A stretch of 64,000 bases of DNA from Leifsonia sp. 71-9 (GCF_001898805.1 NZ_MKVJ01000018.1:200508-264507); one strand, 5' to 3'. Counted from the stretch's first letter, positions 8,320-17,371 are shown. Translations and numbers: made by a program. Notes: generated by a model not told the origin, from the letters alone.

Positions 8320-9357
8320 CTACGACAATAGCTCATGCACGCGCGGGGCGACCTCGGTGCCGTACAGCTCGATCGCGCGCATCAGGTGATCGTGGCCGAG
8401 CGTGCCGTTGCTGATCTTGAGGTCGAACCGCTCGATGCCGAGCCCGCGGGCGGTGTAGGCGATCTTCTGGGCGACGGTCTCGGGCGAGCCGACGACGAGG
8501 GCGCCGTCCTCCCCGGCCTCGTGCTCGAAGCGGGCGCGCGACGCCGGCGGCCAGCCGCGCTCGCGGCCGATCCGGTTGGTCATCGCCTCGTAGTGCGGCC
8601 ACAGGATCTCCTTGGCCTCCTCGTCGGTCGCGGCGACGAAGCCGGGCGAGTGCACGCCGATCGGGAGGGTGGTGTCCTGCCCGAACTGGTCGAGCGCCTT
8701 GCGGTAGAGCTCGGCGAGCGGCTGGAAGCGCATGGGGCCGCCGCCGATGATCGCGAGCATCAGGGGGAGGCCGTAGTGGGCGGCGCGCACGACCGACTCC
8801 GGGCTGCCGCCGACACCGATCCACGTCTTCAGCGGGCCGTTCTCCAGGTGCGGGTAGACGGACTGCCCGGTGAGCGACGGCCGGAGGCTGCCCTCCCAGG
8901 TCACGGGCTCCTGCTTGCGCAGCTCGGCGAAAAGGTTCAGCTTCTCCTCGAAGAGCTCCTCGTACTGGCCGAGGTCGAGGCCGAAGAGGGGGAACGACTC
9001 GATGAAGGAGCCGCGCCCCAGGATGACCTCGGCGCGCCCGTTCGAGACGCCGTCGAGGGTCGCGAAGCGCTGGAAGACGCGCACGGGGTCGTCCGAGCTC
9101 AGGACGGTGACCGCCGAGCCGAGGTGGATGCGCTCGGTGCGGCCCGCGATGGCCGCGAGCACGACCTCCGGGGCCGACACGGCGAAGTCCTCGCGGTGGT
9201 GCTCGCCGACGCCGATGAAGTCCAGGCCGACCTGATCGGCCAGCACGCCCTCCTCGACCACGTTGCGCAGCACCTGCGCGTGGCTCAGCGGTGCGCCGTC
9301 GGCGTCGCGGGTGACGTCTCCGAAGGTGTCGATCCCGAGTTCGATCCTGGTCGCCAT
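8320..9357 (-). CDS. LLM-class flavin-dependent oxidoreductase
   Basis: Luciferase-like monooxygenase using reduced flavin; substrate unknown. The 345-residue product begins RIELGIDTFGDV and contains GVGEHHREDFAVSAPEVVLAAIAGRT, the hallmark of this TIM-barrel family, followed by LGSAVTVLSSDDPVRVFQRFATLD and GRAEVILGRG. The ATG at 9357 is preferred because GAGGA lies seven bases upstream. An ATG 18 bases earlier has no ribosome site. Upstream there is a perfect 18-base inverted repeat at 9371-9388. It follows an MFS transporter gene on the same strand after 90 bases. Confidence 0.88.
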   Translation of the reverse strand: MATRIELGIDTFGDVTRDADGAPLSHAQVLRNVVEEGVLADQVGLDFIGVGEHHREDFAVSAPEVVLAAIAGRTERIHLGSAVTVLSSDDPVRVFQRFATLDGVSNGRAEVILGRGSFIESFPLFGLDLGQYEELFEEKLNLFAELRKQEPVTWEGSLRPSLTGQSVYPHLENGPLKTWIGVGGSPESVVRAAHYGLPLMLAIIGGGPMRFQPLAELYRKALDQFGQDTTLPIGVHSPGFVAATDEEAKEILWPHYEAMTNRIGRERGWPPASRARFEHEAGEDGALVVGSPETVAQKIAYTARGLGIERFDLKISNGTLGHDHLMRAIELYGTEVAPRVHELLS

Positions 9358-9370
9358 GTCAGTCCTCACA

Positions 9371-9388
9371 TTCATGCGTTTGCATGAA
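9371..9388. promoter_or_regulatory. Inverted repeat, likely operator of the monooxygenase gene
   Basis: TTCATGC-GTTT-GCATGAA, seven-base arms matching perfectly with a four-base spacer, 14 bases ahead of the monooxygenase start. Its size and symmetry suit a dimeric repressor such as a MarR or TetR protein. No regulator gene lies next to it. Confidence 0.5.
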
Positions 9389-9447
9389 GCCGAACGGCCT
9401 CGGCGCCGAGCCTATTCCCGCGGTGTCCCGACCGGACAAGCCCGCGG

Positions 9448-10713
9448 TCAGGCCGCGCGGACCTTTCGGGGCACGTAGCGCGGGATGTAGCGCGCGAGCA
9501 TCCCGGCGCCCAGCAGACCGAGCACGCCCATCACCCCGCCCGCGAAGGAGATGGAGACGACGGCGGTGAGCAGCGAGACCACGAGGGGAGCGGCCGCCTG
9601 ACCCGCGTCGCTGGAGAACCGCCAGGCACCGAGGAAGGCCGCCGGGGCATCGCGCGGCGCCAGGTCGGCGCCGAGCGTCATCACGATCCCCGACCCGATC
9701 CCGTTCGCCATCGACAGGAAGAGGGAGACGCCGATGTACCAGGCGACCCGGGAGTCCAGATCGTGCGTGAACGACAGGGCCAGGAAGCCGAGTCCCAGGC
9801 CGATCATCGACGGGATGGCGCTCCACATCCGCCCGAACCGGTCCATGATCTGGCCGCTGGCATAGAAGAGGGCGAAGTCGACGGCGCCGGCGATGCCGAT
9901 GATCAGGGCGGTGTTGGCCTCGCTGAGCCCGATCGACACCGCCCAGAGGGGGAGGAGCACGGTCCGGGCCGAGCGCACCGCGCTCACCAGCGCGACGCCG
10001 GAGCCCATCCGGACCAGCACGGCCCGGAACGCCCAGATGGTCTGGAACAGGCCGTGCGTCCGCTCCTCGGCCTCCTCCTCGCCGGCGGTCACCCGCTCGC
10101 CCGCAGCGTCGGTCGTGCGCGGGCTCGGCCCGAACATCTTCTCCGGGTCGGGCAGGGCGACCAGCACGATCACCGCGCCCACGCAGCCGACGACGAAGAT
10201 CCAGAACACCGACTGCGTCGATCCGGTCAGCGCGATGATGCCGGAGGCGATCAGCGGGCCGACGAACCAGCCGCAGCGGAAGATCCCGCCGAGCGTCGAG
10301 AGCGCCCGCGCGCGGTACCGCTGCGGGACGTAGGTGGTCATGAAGGCGTGCCGGGCGAGTGCGAACACCGCCGTCGCGAGGCCCACGAGGAAGATCCCCA
10401 CCATCAGCACCCAGTAGTTCGGCGCGAGCAGGCACACCGCGATGCCCCCGATCGCGACTAGGGCCGCGGCGATCATCGAGCGGCGCTCGCCGAAGCGCGA
10501 CACCACCCAGCCGCTCGGGATGTCGCCCGCCAGCTCGCCGAGCATCACCATGGACGCGATGAATCCGGCCATCGCGAGCGAGGCGCCGAGGTTGCCGGCG
10601 GCGATCGGGATGATCGGGATGATCGCGCCCTCTCCGATGGAGAAGAGGAGCGTCGGCAGGAAGGCCGCGAGGGCGACGGAGCGGAAGCTGAAGGGGCGCT
10701 CGTCGGAAGTCAT
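9448..10713 (-). CDS. MFS transporter
   Basis: Twelve-helix major facilitator of 421 residues. It shows [19 protein letters not shown] in helix 1, [20 protein letters not shown] (the loop 2-3 motif, with D, G and R residues), a central hydrophilic linker with Arg, Thr and Glu around residue 200, and a C-terminal helix ending in basic residues. This resembles drug or small-molecule efflux proteins. The start is the ATG complementary to 10711-10713. A longer frame upstream is only antisense to prfB. It diverges from prfB. Confidence 0.88.
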   Translation of the reverse strand: MTSDERPFSFRSVALAAFLPTLLFSIGEGAIIPIIPIAAGNLGASLAMAGFIASMVMLGELAGDIPSGWVVSRFGERRSMIAAALVAIGGIAVCLLAPNYWVLMVGIFLVGLATAVFALARHAFMTTYVPQRYRARALSTLGGIFRCGWFVGPLIASGIIALTGSTQSVFWIFVVGCVGAVIVLVALPDPEKMFGPSPRTTDAAGERVTAGEEEAEERTHGLFQTIWAFRAVLVRMGSGVALVSAVRSARTVLLPLWAVSIGLSEANTALIIGIAGAVDFALFYASGQIMDRFGRMWSAIPSMIGLGLGFLALSFTHDLDSRVAWYIGVSLFLSMANGIGSGIVMTLGADLAPRDAPAAFLGAWRFSSDAGQAAAPLVVSLLTAVVSISFAGGVMGVLGLLGAGMLARYIPRYVPRKVRAA

Positions 10714-10767
10714 CTTCTTAACACCGTACAACTTCCCGGTGCCGCCCCGGCGCGCACGCCCGGCCGG

Positions 10768-10773
10768 TAGGCT
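10768..10773 (+). promoter_or_regulatory. -10 box of the prfB promoter
   Basis: TAGGCT ten bases before the prfB ATG at 10784 with no Shine-Dalgarno between. The transcript would be leaderless or nearly so. Confidence 0.45.
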
Positions 10774-10783
10774 GGATGCCGAC

Positions 10784-11902
10784 ATGATTGAACTGGACCT
10801 CACCCCGCAGATCGCCGAGCTGCGCTCGACCCTGGGCGACATCACCGCCGTCGTCAACCCGGACAAGCTCCGCGCCGACATCGCCGCGCTGAGCGAGCAG
10901 GCCGGTGCGCCCGACCTCTGGGACGACACCGCGAACGCGCAGAAGGTGACCAGTGCGCTCAGCCACCGGCAGTCGGAGCTCGGCCGCATCACCGCGATCG
11001 AGCAGCGCCTCGACGACCTCGAGGTGCTCGTCGAGCTCGCCGTCGAGGGCGACGACGAGGAGTCGGCCGTCGAGGCCCGCGCCGAGCTGGAGGCACTGCA
11101 GAAGGCGCTCGGCTCCCTCGAGGTGCAGACCCTCCTGAACGGCGAGTACGACGAGCGCGCCGCGATCGTGACCATCCGCTCCGGCGCCGGCGGCGACGAC
11201 GCCACCGACTTCGCCGAGATGCTGCTGCGCATGTACCTGCGCTGGGCCGAGCGCCACAAGTACCCGGTCAAGGTGATGGACACCTCCTACGCCGAGGGCG
11301 CGGGCATCAAGTCCGCGACCTTCGAGGTCGACGTGCCCTACGCCTTCGGCACGCTGTCGGTCGAGGCCGGCACCCACCGCCTCGCGCGCATCAGCCCGTT
11401 CGGCTCGGCGGACAAGCGCCAGACGTCCTTCGCCGCGGTGGAGGTCATCCCGCTCATGGAGGAGGCCGTGCAGGTCGACATCCCCGAGGGCGACATCCGC
11501 GTCGACGTCTTCCGTTCGTCCGGCCCCGGCGGCCAGTCGGTCAACACGACCGACTCCGCGGTGCGCCTCACCCACCTCCCGACCGGCATCGTCGTCTCGA
11601 TGCAGAACGAGAAGTCGCAGATCCAGAACCGCGCGGCCGCCATGCGCGTCCTCCAGACCCGACTGCTCCTCCTGCAGAAGGAGGAGGAGGCCGCGAAGAA
11701 GAAGGAGCTCGCCGGCACGATCACCGCGAGCTGGGGCGATCAGATGCGCTCCTACTTCCTCTACGGCCAGCAGCTCGTCAAGGACCTGCGCACCGGATTC
11801 GAGTCGGGGAACCCCAGCTCGGTCTTCGACGGCGACCTCGACGGCTTCATCGCCGCGGGCATCCGCTGGCGCGCCGGAGCCAAAGCCGAGGCCCAGGCGT
11901 AG
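10784..11902 (+). CDS. prfB: Peptide chain release factor 2
   Basis: Class I release factor that reads UGA and UAA and releases the finished peptide. The 372-residue product has the RF2 anticodon-like tripeptide SPF within [17 protein letters not shown] and the catalytic GGQ in [21 protein letters not shown] single uninterrupted frame encodes it, so the programmed +1 frameshift used by many bacterial prfB genes is absent, as is usual in Actinobacteria. It precedes ftsE by 111 bases, a conserved actinobacterial order. Confidence 0.96.
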   Translation: MIELDLTPQIAELRSTLGDITAVVNPDKLRADIAALSEQAGAPDLWDDTANAQKVTSALSHRQSELGRITAIEQRLDDLEVLVELAVEGDDEESAVEARAELEALQKALGSLEVQTLLNGEYDERAAIVTIRSGAGGDDATDFAEMLLRMYLRWAERHKYPVKVMDTSYAEGAGIKSATFEVDVPYAFGTLSVEAGTHRLARISPFGSADKRQTSFAAVEVIPLMEEAVQVDIPEGDIRVDVFRSSGPGGQSVNTTDSAVRLTHLPTGIVVSMQNEKSQIQNRAAAMRVLQTRLLLLQKEEEAAKKKELAGTITASWGDQMRSYFLYGQQLVKDLRTGFESGNPSSVFDGDLDGFIAAGIRWRAGAKAEAQA

Positions 11903-11998
11903 TCGATCGCGCTCCGACCCCGCACGGACCTCGTGCTCGGCGGGCTGTCAGGCTCGCGCCACGCCCGCGGTGATACGGCGGATGCGCCCGAAGATGCA

Positions 11999-12004
11999 TA
12001 GTCT
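11999..12004 (+). promoter_or_regulatory. -10 box of the ftsEX promoter
   Basis: TAGTCT nine bases ahead of the ftsE ATG at 12014. There is no Shine-Dalgarno in the gap. Confidence 0.4.
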
Positions 12005-12013
12005 CTACACGTC

Positions 12014-13141
12014 ATGATCCGGTTCGAACACGTATCCAAGCAGTACTCGGGCACGACCCGCCCGGCGCTGAACGGCATCAACCTCGAGGTGCTGCGCGGT
12101 GAGTTCGTCTTCCTCGTCGGCGCGTCCGGCTCGGGCAAGTCGAGCTGCCTGCGCCTCATCCTGAAAGAGGAGAAGCCCACCACGGGCAACATCCACGTGC
12201 TGGGGCAGGACCTCGGCTCGATCTCCTCGCGCAAGGTGCCGTACTTCCGCCGCAACCTCGGTGTCGTCTTCCAGGACTTCCGCCTCCTCCCCAACAAGAA
12301 CGTCTTCCAGAACGTCGCCTTCACCCTGCAGGTCATCGGCAAGTCCCGTGGCTTCATCCAGGAGGCCGTCCCGGATGTGCTCAAGATGGTCGGACTCGAC
12401 GGCAAAGCCCAGCGCCTGCCGCACGAGCTCTCCGGCGGTGAGCAGCAGCGCGTCGCGATCGCGCGCGCCGTCGTCAACAAGCCCCAGATCCTCCTGGCGG
12501 ACGAGCCGACCGGAAACCTCGACCCCGCGACGAGCGCCGGCATCATGGCCGTGCTCGAGCGGATCAACGCCGGTGGCACCACCGTCCTCATGGCGACCCA
12601 CGAGGCCGCCATCGTCGACCAGATGAAGCGACGCGTGATCGAGCTCGTCGGCGGCCAGATCGTGCGCGACGAGCGCCACGGCGGCTACGGCGTGACCGCG
12701 GCCGTGCCCATCCAGCGCGAGCAGCTGACGGTTCCCGCGCAGTCGGCTCCCGTCCCGGTGGGGGCGCCCGCTCCGGCCGCACCCTTCGCGTCGGAGCCGA
12801 TGACGCGCCCGAACACGCCCGTCGGCAACCCGACCGGGCCGGTCTCCGTGCCGCAGCCGACTGTTCCGCAGCCGACCGGGCAGCAGCCGTCGGTGCCGCA
12901 GCCGGTCGCGTACCCGCCCGCGGCGTACCAGCCGGTCGCACCGCCGCCCGCCGCCCAGCCCATCGCGCCGCCTCCCGCCGCGCCGCAGGCAGCACCGGTC
13001 CAGCACCAGCAGCCGGTCGAGCCGGTGCCCGCCGGAGAATCGCTGCCGGACCACCTCAACTTCACCGCGAACCTGGACCTGCGGGGCCTGCGCGAGAACA
13101 CCGACCGCGACGGCGAGCAGAATGTGGGGCCGACCAAATGA
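12014..13141 (+). CDS. ftsE: Cell division ATP-binding protein FtsE with long Pro/Gln-rich tail
   Basis: ATPase of the FtsEX complex, which couples ATP hydrolysis to septal peptidoglycan hydrolases. Residues 1-225 form a normal ABC domain: Walker A GASGSGKS (36-43), signature LSGGEQQ (139-145), Walker B ILLADEP (159-165) and switch His 196. FtsE proteins are usually near 230 residues, but this one continues to 375. Residues 226-375 are rich in Pro, Gln, Val and Ala with PQP and PPPA repeats and end in a more ordinary short stretch around HLNFTANLDLRGL. It overlaps ftsX by ATGA. Confidence 0.95.
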   Translation: MIRFEHVSKQYSGTTRPALNGINLEVLRGEFVFLVGASGSGKSSCLRLILKEEKPTTGNIHVLGQDLGSISSRKVPYFRRNLGVVFQDFRLLPNKNVFQNVAFTLQVIGKSRGFIQEAVPDVLKMVGLDGKAQRLPHELSGGEQQRVAIARAVVNKPQILLADEPTGNLDPATSAGIMAVLERINAGGTTVLMATHEAAIVDQMKRRVIELVGGQIVRDERHGGYGVTAAVPIQREQLTVPAQSAPVPVGAPAPAAPFASEPMTRPNTPVGNPTGPVSVPQPTVPQPTGQQPSVPQPVAYPPAAYQPVAPPPAAQPIAPPPAAPQAAPVQHQQPVEPVPAGESLPDHLNFTANLDLRGLRENTDRDGEQNVGPTK

Positions 13142-14043
13142 GATTCGGACTGATCTGGTCCGAGGTCGGCAACGGCCTGCGCCGCAACCTCTCCATGGTG
13201 ATCTCGGTCATCCTCGTCACGTTCATCTCGCTGACCTTCGTCGGCACGGCGGTGCTGCTGCAGGTGCAGATCGGCCAGATGAAGAACTACTGGTACGACC
13301 GCGCCCAGGTGGCCGTGTACATGTGCACGGAGGCGGACAACTGCCAGGGCGGCGCCGCGACCGATCAGACGGTCGAGGCGGTCAAGAAGCAGCTGGAGTC
13401 GCCGGAGCTGTCGCCGTACATCCAGAAGTTCTACTTCCAGAACCAGCAGCAGGCGTACAACGAGTTCAAGCAGCAGTTCAAGGGCAACCAGATCGCCGAC
13501 TTCGTCACGCCGGACATGATCCCGCAGACGTTCTGGGTCAACCTGAAGGACCCGAACCAGTCCGCGGTGCTCACCGAGACGCTGGCGGGATCCGCCGGCG
13601 TGCAGAGCGTGGTCGATCAGCGCAGCTACCTCGACCAGATTTTCAGTATCCTGGGTGCCGCCAGCGCCACGGCCCTCGTCGTCGCGGTGGTGATGCTGGT
13701 CGCGGCGGTGCTCCTCATCGCCACGACCATCCGGCTCTCCGCGTTCTCGCGAAGGCGGGAGATCGGGATCATGCGGCTCGTCGGGGCGTCGAACAGGTTC
13801 ATCCAGACCCCGTTCATCATCGAGGGAGTGCTGGCCGCCCTCATCGGGGCGCTGCTCGCCGCGACCGTCCTGGTGCTGATCGTGCAGCTGTTCGTCCGCG
13901 GACCGCTGCAGAACAGCATCCAGTCGATCAACTTCGTCTCGATGTCGCAGGCGTGGCCGGTGATCCCTCTGATCGTCCTCGTCGGGGTGCTTCTGGCGGC
14001 GGCGTCGGCCAACTTCGCCATCAAGCGCTACCTGAAGGTCTGA
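13138..14043 (+). CDS. ftsX: Cell division protein FtsX
   Basis: Membrane partner of FtsE. The 301-residue protein has one helix near the N-terminus (about residues 20-42), an extracellular domain of about 130 residues with two cysteines (CTEADNC) that may form a disulfide, then three C-terminal helices. FSRRREIGIMRLVGASNRFI is the cytoplasmic coupling region typical of FtsX. It overlaps ftsE by four bases (ATGA), implying translational coupling. Confidence 0.95.
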   Translation: MRFGLIWSEVGNGLRRNLSMVISVILVTFISLTFVGTAVLLQVQIGQMKNYWYDRAQVAVYMCTEADNCQGGAATDQTVEAVKKQLESPELSPYIQKFYFQNQQQAYNEFKQQFKGNQIADFVTPDMIPQTFWVNLKDPNQSAVLTETLAGSAGVQSVVDQRSYLDQIFSILGAASATALVVAVVMLVAAVLLIATTIRLSAFSRRREIGIMRLVGASNRFIQTPFIIEGVLAALIGALLAATVLVLIVQLFVRGPLQNSIQSINFVSMSQAWPVIPLIVLVGVLLAAASANFAIKRYLKV

Positions 14044-14050
14044 CGCACGA

Positions 14051-14056
14051 TAGACT
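14051..14056 (+). promoter_or_regulatory. -10 box of the smpB promoter
   Basis: TAGACT directly after the ftsX stop. The expected start point (around 14063) is the first base of a strong hairpin at 14062-14086. Confidence 0.5.
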
Positions 14057-14061
14057 GGTCT

Positions 14062-14086
14062 GCTGCCCGGCGATGCGCCGGGCAGC
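14062..14086 (+). promoter_or_regulatory. GC-rich hairpin at the 5' end of the smpB transcript
   Basis: Perfect 11-base arms GCTGCCCGGCG and CGCCGGGCAGC with a three-base loop. No T tract follows. It either ends ftsEX transcription or, given the -10 box six bases ahead, forms the very start of the smpB mRNA. Confidence 0.55.
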
Positions 14087-14113
14087 ACCATCGTTGAACG
14101 TCAGGAGTGAGCC

Positions 14114-14590
14114 GTGCCCAAGGAGCAGGGACAGAAGGTCGTCGCGACCAACCGTCGTGCCCGCCACGACTACCTCATCGAGGACACCTTCGAGGCCGGT
14201 CTGGTCCTCACCGGCACCGAGGTGAAGTCGCTGCGGTTGGGCCGGGCGTCGCTCGTCGACGGCTACGCCTTCGTCGACCGGGGGGAGGCGTGGCTCGATG
14301 CCGTGCACATCCCGGAGTACGCCGACGGCACCTGGAACAACCACGCCCCGCGCCGCAAGCGCAAGCTGCTGCTGCACAAGGCCCAGATCGTGAAGATCGA
14401 GAACAAGGTCAAGCAGGGCGGCTACACGATCATCCCGCTGCAGATCTACTTCAACGACGGCCGCGCCAAGGTCGAGATCGCGATCGCCAAGGGCAAGAAG
14501 GACTACGACAAGCGCCAGGCGCTCCGCGAGCGGCAGGACAACCGCGAGGCCGAGCGGGCGATGTCGAGCCGCCGTCACCTGGGCGAATAG
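14114..14590 (+). CDS. smpB: SsrA-binding protein SmpB
   Basis: Binds tmRNA and brings it to stalled ribosomes in trans-translation. The 158-residue product has the family features [40 protein letters not shown] and a basic C-terminal tail with [22 protein letters not shown]. The GTG at 14114 follows CAGGAG with seven-base spacing. Its partner RNA gene ssrA lies 2.3 kb downstream. Confidence 0.95.
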   Translation: MPKEQGQKVVATNRRARHDYLIEDTFEAGLVLTGTEVKSLRLGRASLVDGYAFVDRGEAWLDAVHIPEYADGTWNNHAPRRKRKLLLHKAQIVKIENKVKQGGYTIIPLQIYFNDGRAKVEIAIAKGKKDYDKRQALRERQDNREAERAMSSRRHLGE

Positions 14591-14610
14591 CCGCCTGGCA
14601 GACTGAGGGC

Positions 14611-15351
14611 ATGACCGTCTCTCCGCAGCGCCTCCCCGTCCCCGGCACCTACAACTTCCGCGACGTCGGGGGATACCCGGCCGAGGGCGGCAGCACGCGC
14701 GACGGCAAGTTGTTCCGGGCCGACGCGCTCGGCCGCCTCGGCGACGCGGGCAAGGAATCGCTGCGCGAGCTCGGTGTGCGCGTCGTCATCGATCTGCGCG
14801 ACGACTTCGAGGTGGACTCCCTCCCGGATGACCTCGACGGTCTCGATGTGGAGGTGCTCCGGCTGCCCGTGTTCGAGGGGTCGGGGGCGTCCCAGGCGAC
14901 CATCGGGGCGACCTTGGCCGATCTGTACGAGAAGATCGTCCTCCAGCACCGGGACGTGGTGGTGCGCGCGCTCCGCGAGATCGCGGACACCGGCGACGAG
15001 CCCGTCGTCGTCCACTGCACCGCAGGCAAGGACCGCACGGGCGTCGTGGTGGCCCTCGCCCTCCTGGCGGTGGGCGTCGACCGCGAGACGGTACTCGACG
15101 ACTACGCCGCGACCCAGGCGAATCTGGCGGGGGAGTGGCTCGAGGGGATGCTCGCCCTCGTCCGCGGCTACGGCGTCGAGATCACGCCCGACCTCCAGGT
15201 GATCATGGGCGGGAGCCCGCGGGAGGCGATGGCGGCGGTGCTCGACCTCATCGACCGCGACTTCGGCGGCGTGCGGGCCTACCTCCTCGACGCGGGCCTC
15301 GACGAGGTGGAGCTGGCGAAGCTGCGCTCGGTGCTGATCCAGCCCGCCTGA
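14611..15351 (+). CDS. Tyrosine-protein phosphatase (DSP-like, secreted-type PTP family)
   Basis: Cytoplasmic cysteine phosphatase of the family that includes mycobacterial PtpB. The 246-residue protein starts with a typical GTYNFRDVGGYP and later has RADALGRLG and the catalytic loop VVHCTAGKDRTGV (Cys nucleophile and Arg of C-x5-R). Substrate unknown; in this family both phosphotyrosine and phosphoinositides have been described. The start at 14611 is 20 bases after the smpB stop. CAGACT just upstream could be a weak -10 box. Confidence 0.88.
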   Translation: MTVSPQRLPVPGTYNFRDVGGYPAEGGSTRDGKLFRADALGRLGDAGKESLRELGVRVVIDLRDDFEVDSLPDDLDGLDVEVLRLPVFEGSGASQATIGATLADLYEKIVLQHRDVVVRALREIADTGDEPVVVHCTAGKDRTGVVVALALLAVGVDRETVLDDYAATQANLAGEWLEGMLALVRGYGVEITPDLQVIMGGSPREAMAAVLDLIDRDFGGVRAYLLDAGLDEVELAKLRSVLIQPA

Positions 15352-15436
15352 CCCTCTCAGACTCGGCCCGGGATTCACAGCGAAGTCATCATGCGCTCGC
15401 AGTCCGATCGCGGGCTGCGCATGCTTTCCTGTGATC

Positions 15437-16069
15437 ATGGACGAGAACCAGCCGACGCAACCGATGCCCCCGGCGCAGCCGGTGCCCCCGGCGCAGCCGG
15501 TGCCGCCGGTGCCGCCGGTGCACGAGCCGTTCTACAAGCGGCACGGCCTCGCGTTCGCGATCTCCACCCTGGTGCTCGGCATCGTAGTGCTGGTCGGGAT
15601 CGTCGGCGTGGGGACGGTCGTCGCGGTGAACGTGGTGACGCACTCGGTGTCGGCGTTCGATCACGCGGCGCCGGGCGAGCGGGCCGTGCCCGGCCAGGGC
15701 AGGAACCGCGGCCAGGGCGGATCGGGCGGATCGGGCGGATCGGGTAGCGGACAGGGCGGCTCGCAGAACGGGAACGGCGGCACGCAGCGTGAACTCGTCC
15801 GCGGGACCCTCGAGTCCACCTCCGACTCGACGTGGACCGTGAAGACGGCGGCCGGTGCGACCGTGACGGTGAAGCTCACCTCGTCGACCGCCTACGGCCT
15901 CCCGAAGCAGCCGGCGACCAAGTCCGACTTCGCCACCGGCGACGAGGTCGTCGTGGTCGGGACCGACCGCAGCGGCGACACGATCACCGTGACGCGCATC
16001 CTGACGCTCACCGACATCCCGCGCCCGCCCTCGACGCCCGGCCCCACGCCCGGTTCGGGCGCACCCTGA
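15437..16069 (+). CDS. Single-pass membrane protein with DUF5666-like extracytoplasmic domain
   Basis: 210 residues. A Pro/Gln/Val repeat (two copies of MPPAQPV-like units) is followed by KRHG and one membrane helix at about residues 36-60. Then comes a Gly/Ser linker made by three copies of a nine-base repeat (15715-15741) and a C-terminal beta-rich domain of about 80 residues (RELVRGTLES to ILTL) resembling DUF5666. A Pro-rich end follows. A GTG six bases earlier (15431) is possible. Its stop directly abuts the stop of the converging SIMPL gene. Function unknown. Confidence 0.7.
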   Translation: MDENQPTQPMPPAQPVPPAQPVPPVPPVHEPFYKRHGLAFAISTLVLGIVVLVGIVGVGTVVAVNVVTHSVSAFDHAAPGERAVPGQGRNRGQGGSGGSGGSGSGQGGSQNGNGGTQRELVRGTLESTSDSTWTVKTAAGATVTVKLTSSTAYGLPKQPATKSDFATGDEVVVVGTDRSGDTITVTRILTLTDIPRPPSTPGPTPGSGAP

Positions 16070-16738
16070 TCAGGACGCCGCGAAGCGGGCGTGCACTTGC
16101 ACGGCCACGCGGATCTCGTCCGGCTTGAGCGCCAGGGCGGCACCCCCGGCATCCGCGGACATCATGCGCGCAGCGAACGGCGGCGCAGGCTGCAGGGGAG
16201 CGCCGGCATCGCCCAGCAGCCCCGGGTCGCTGAGCGCGACGGGGCGGAGTGCGGACAGCCCGAGACCGGAGGCGTAGCGGCGCGCCTTCGCCACGGCCTC
16301 CTCGACCGCGCGCTGCGACACCTCCTCGGTGAGCCGCCGGAGGGTGTCGTCGGCGAGGCTCCAGGTCACCCCCTCCACCGTGACGCCGTCGCGGAGGGAG
16401 ACCGTGCCCACCCAGTCGGACAGGACCGCCGTGTCGGCGAACTCCGCCTCGATGCCGACCTGTGCGTGGTGGACGATCGGCAGCTGCTCCCCGCTCTGAC
16501 TCCACGGGCGGTCACCCCACACCCGCAGCTGATCGGACGACCAGCGCAGCACCGGTCCGTGATCGGCGTTCTGGATCTCCCGCAGCCCGGCCGCGAGCTC
16601 GGCCTGACGCTCGGTCGCGAGCGCCAGCGTCTCGTGGCGGGACTCGCCGTCGTACGTCACGAGGAGCCTCACCGTGCCGCGTTCCGCAGCCCGTCGTTCC
16701 TCGTGCTCGCCCTGGACCGTGATCATCGTCTCCGACAT
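16070..16738 (-). CDS. SIMPL domain-containing protein (DUF541)
   Basis: 222-residue protein of the SIMPL family. The diagnostic part is AVEEAVAKARRYASGLGLSALRPVAL followed by a short loop, then beta strands with IRVAVQVHARF at the end. No signal peptide is visible, so it is predicted cytoplasmic, unlike the periplasmic members of Gram-negative bacteria. The start is the ATG complementary to 16736-16738, giving MSETMITVQGEHEE. A longer frame reaches into ssrA and is rejected. Function not established. Confidence 0.78.
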   Translation of the reverse strand: MSETMITVQGEHEERRAAERGTVRLLVTYDGESRHETLALATERQAELAAGLREIQNADHGPVLRWSSDQLRVWGDRPWSQSGEQLPIVHHAQVGIEAEFADTAVLSDWVGTVSLRDGVTVEGVTWSLADDTLRRLTEEVSQRAVEEAVAKARRYASGLGLSALRPVALSDPGLLGDAGAPLQPAPPFAARMMSADAGGAALALKPDEIRVAVQVHARFAAS

Positions 16739-16776
16739 GGACCGATCGTGGCATAGAACGACCCTCGGCGCTGTTG

Positions 16777-16782
16777 TATGAT
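16777..16782 (+). promoter_or_regulatory. Candidate -10 box for ssrA
   Basis: TATGAT, 84 bases ahead of the mature tmRNA 5' end. This fits a precursor trimmed by RNase P. A second, weaker hexamer CAGGCT at 16855-16860 lies six bases before the mature end. Confidence 0.35.
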
Positions 16783-16866
16783 GAGAAGCTCGCCGGCAGC
16801 GGCGAGATCTGCACCTGGACAATTCAACAGCGCGCGACAGCGACCCAGCCACACCAGGCTGCGCAT

Positions 16867-17261
16867 GGGGATGATCGGTTTCGACATTGTCTGCGTGACT
16901 GTGAGAAGCGGGTCGAGGATGCATGCTTATCTCGTTAACGACGCATGCAAAACAATAAGTGCCAATTCCAAGAGCACTGTCTCGGCCAAGGCCGACTTCG
17001 CCCTCGCGGCGTAAGTCCACCTCCGCCATTTAAGAGACCGTCAGACCGGGAACCGTCTTCTACCCGGATCCTGGCGTCAGCTAGAGGACTAGCTTCTGCG
17101 TTGAGTATCAGGGCGCAGAGGGACTTCAACTGATGCTGGGCCCGTCGGATCAGGTGCCAGTGGCAAGATCCGGGGCCGAGAACACGCCTTCACTGGCTAC
17201 ACCCGTAGAAGGCACATGACCACAGCAGTGGACGGGGGTTCGATTCCCCCCATCTCCACCA
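16867..17261 (+). ncRNA. ssrA: Transfer-messenger RNA (tmRNA)
   Basis: Rescues stalled ribosomes and tags incomplete proteins. The tRNA-like ends pair as GGGGATG (16867-16873) with CATCTCC (17251-17257, one G-U), followed by A and an encoded CCA (17259-17261). The D-like part GATCGGTTTCGAC and the T loop GGTTCGATTCC are both clear. The tag frame runs from GCC at 16961 to TAA at 17012-17014 and encodes ANSKSTVSAKADFALAA, ending in ALAA for ClpXP recognition. Pseudoknot-like GC-rich stems follow. SmpB is encoded 2.3 kb upstream. Confidence 0.96.
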
Positions 17262-17301
17262 CCAGGCCGCTGTCGCGCGTTGTTCGAACAGGCGCAGAAC
17301 C

Positions 17302-17335
17302 ACGAAGGCCGTCCCGGATCCGGGGCGGCCTTCGT
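17302..17335 (+). terminator. Hairpin after ssrA
   Basis: Arms ACGAAGGCCG and CGGCCTTCGT are perfectly complementary. The enclosed bases also fold on themselves (CCCGGATCCGGG), giving a long uninterrupted stem 40 bases past the tmRNA end. A T tract is lacking. Confidence 0.65.
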
Positions 17336-17371
17336 CCTGCGCCCATTGTGGCCATCCCGCGCGGCCGGGTG

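Noticed and set aside
9448..11283. Extension of the MFS gene upstream to 11283
   Set aside because: The added 190 residues are antisense to prfB; the MFS N-terminus and helix 1 fit the ATG at 10713.
16738..17029. Extension of the SIMPL gene into the ssrA region
   Set aside because: It would run antisense through the tmRNA; the SIMPL domain is complete from 16738.
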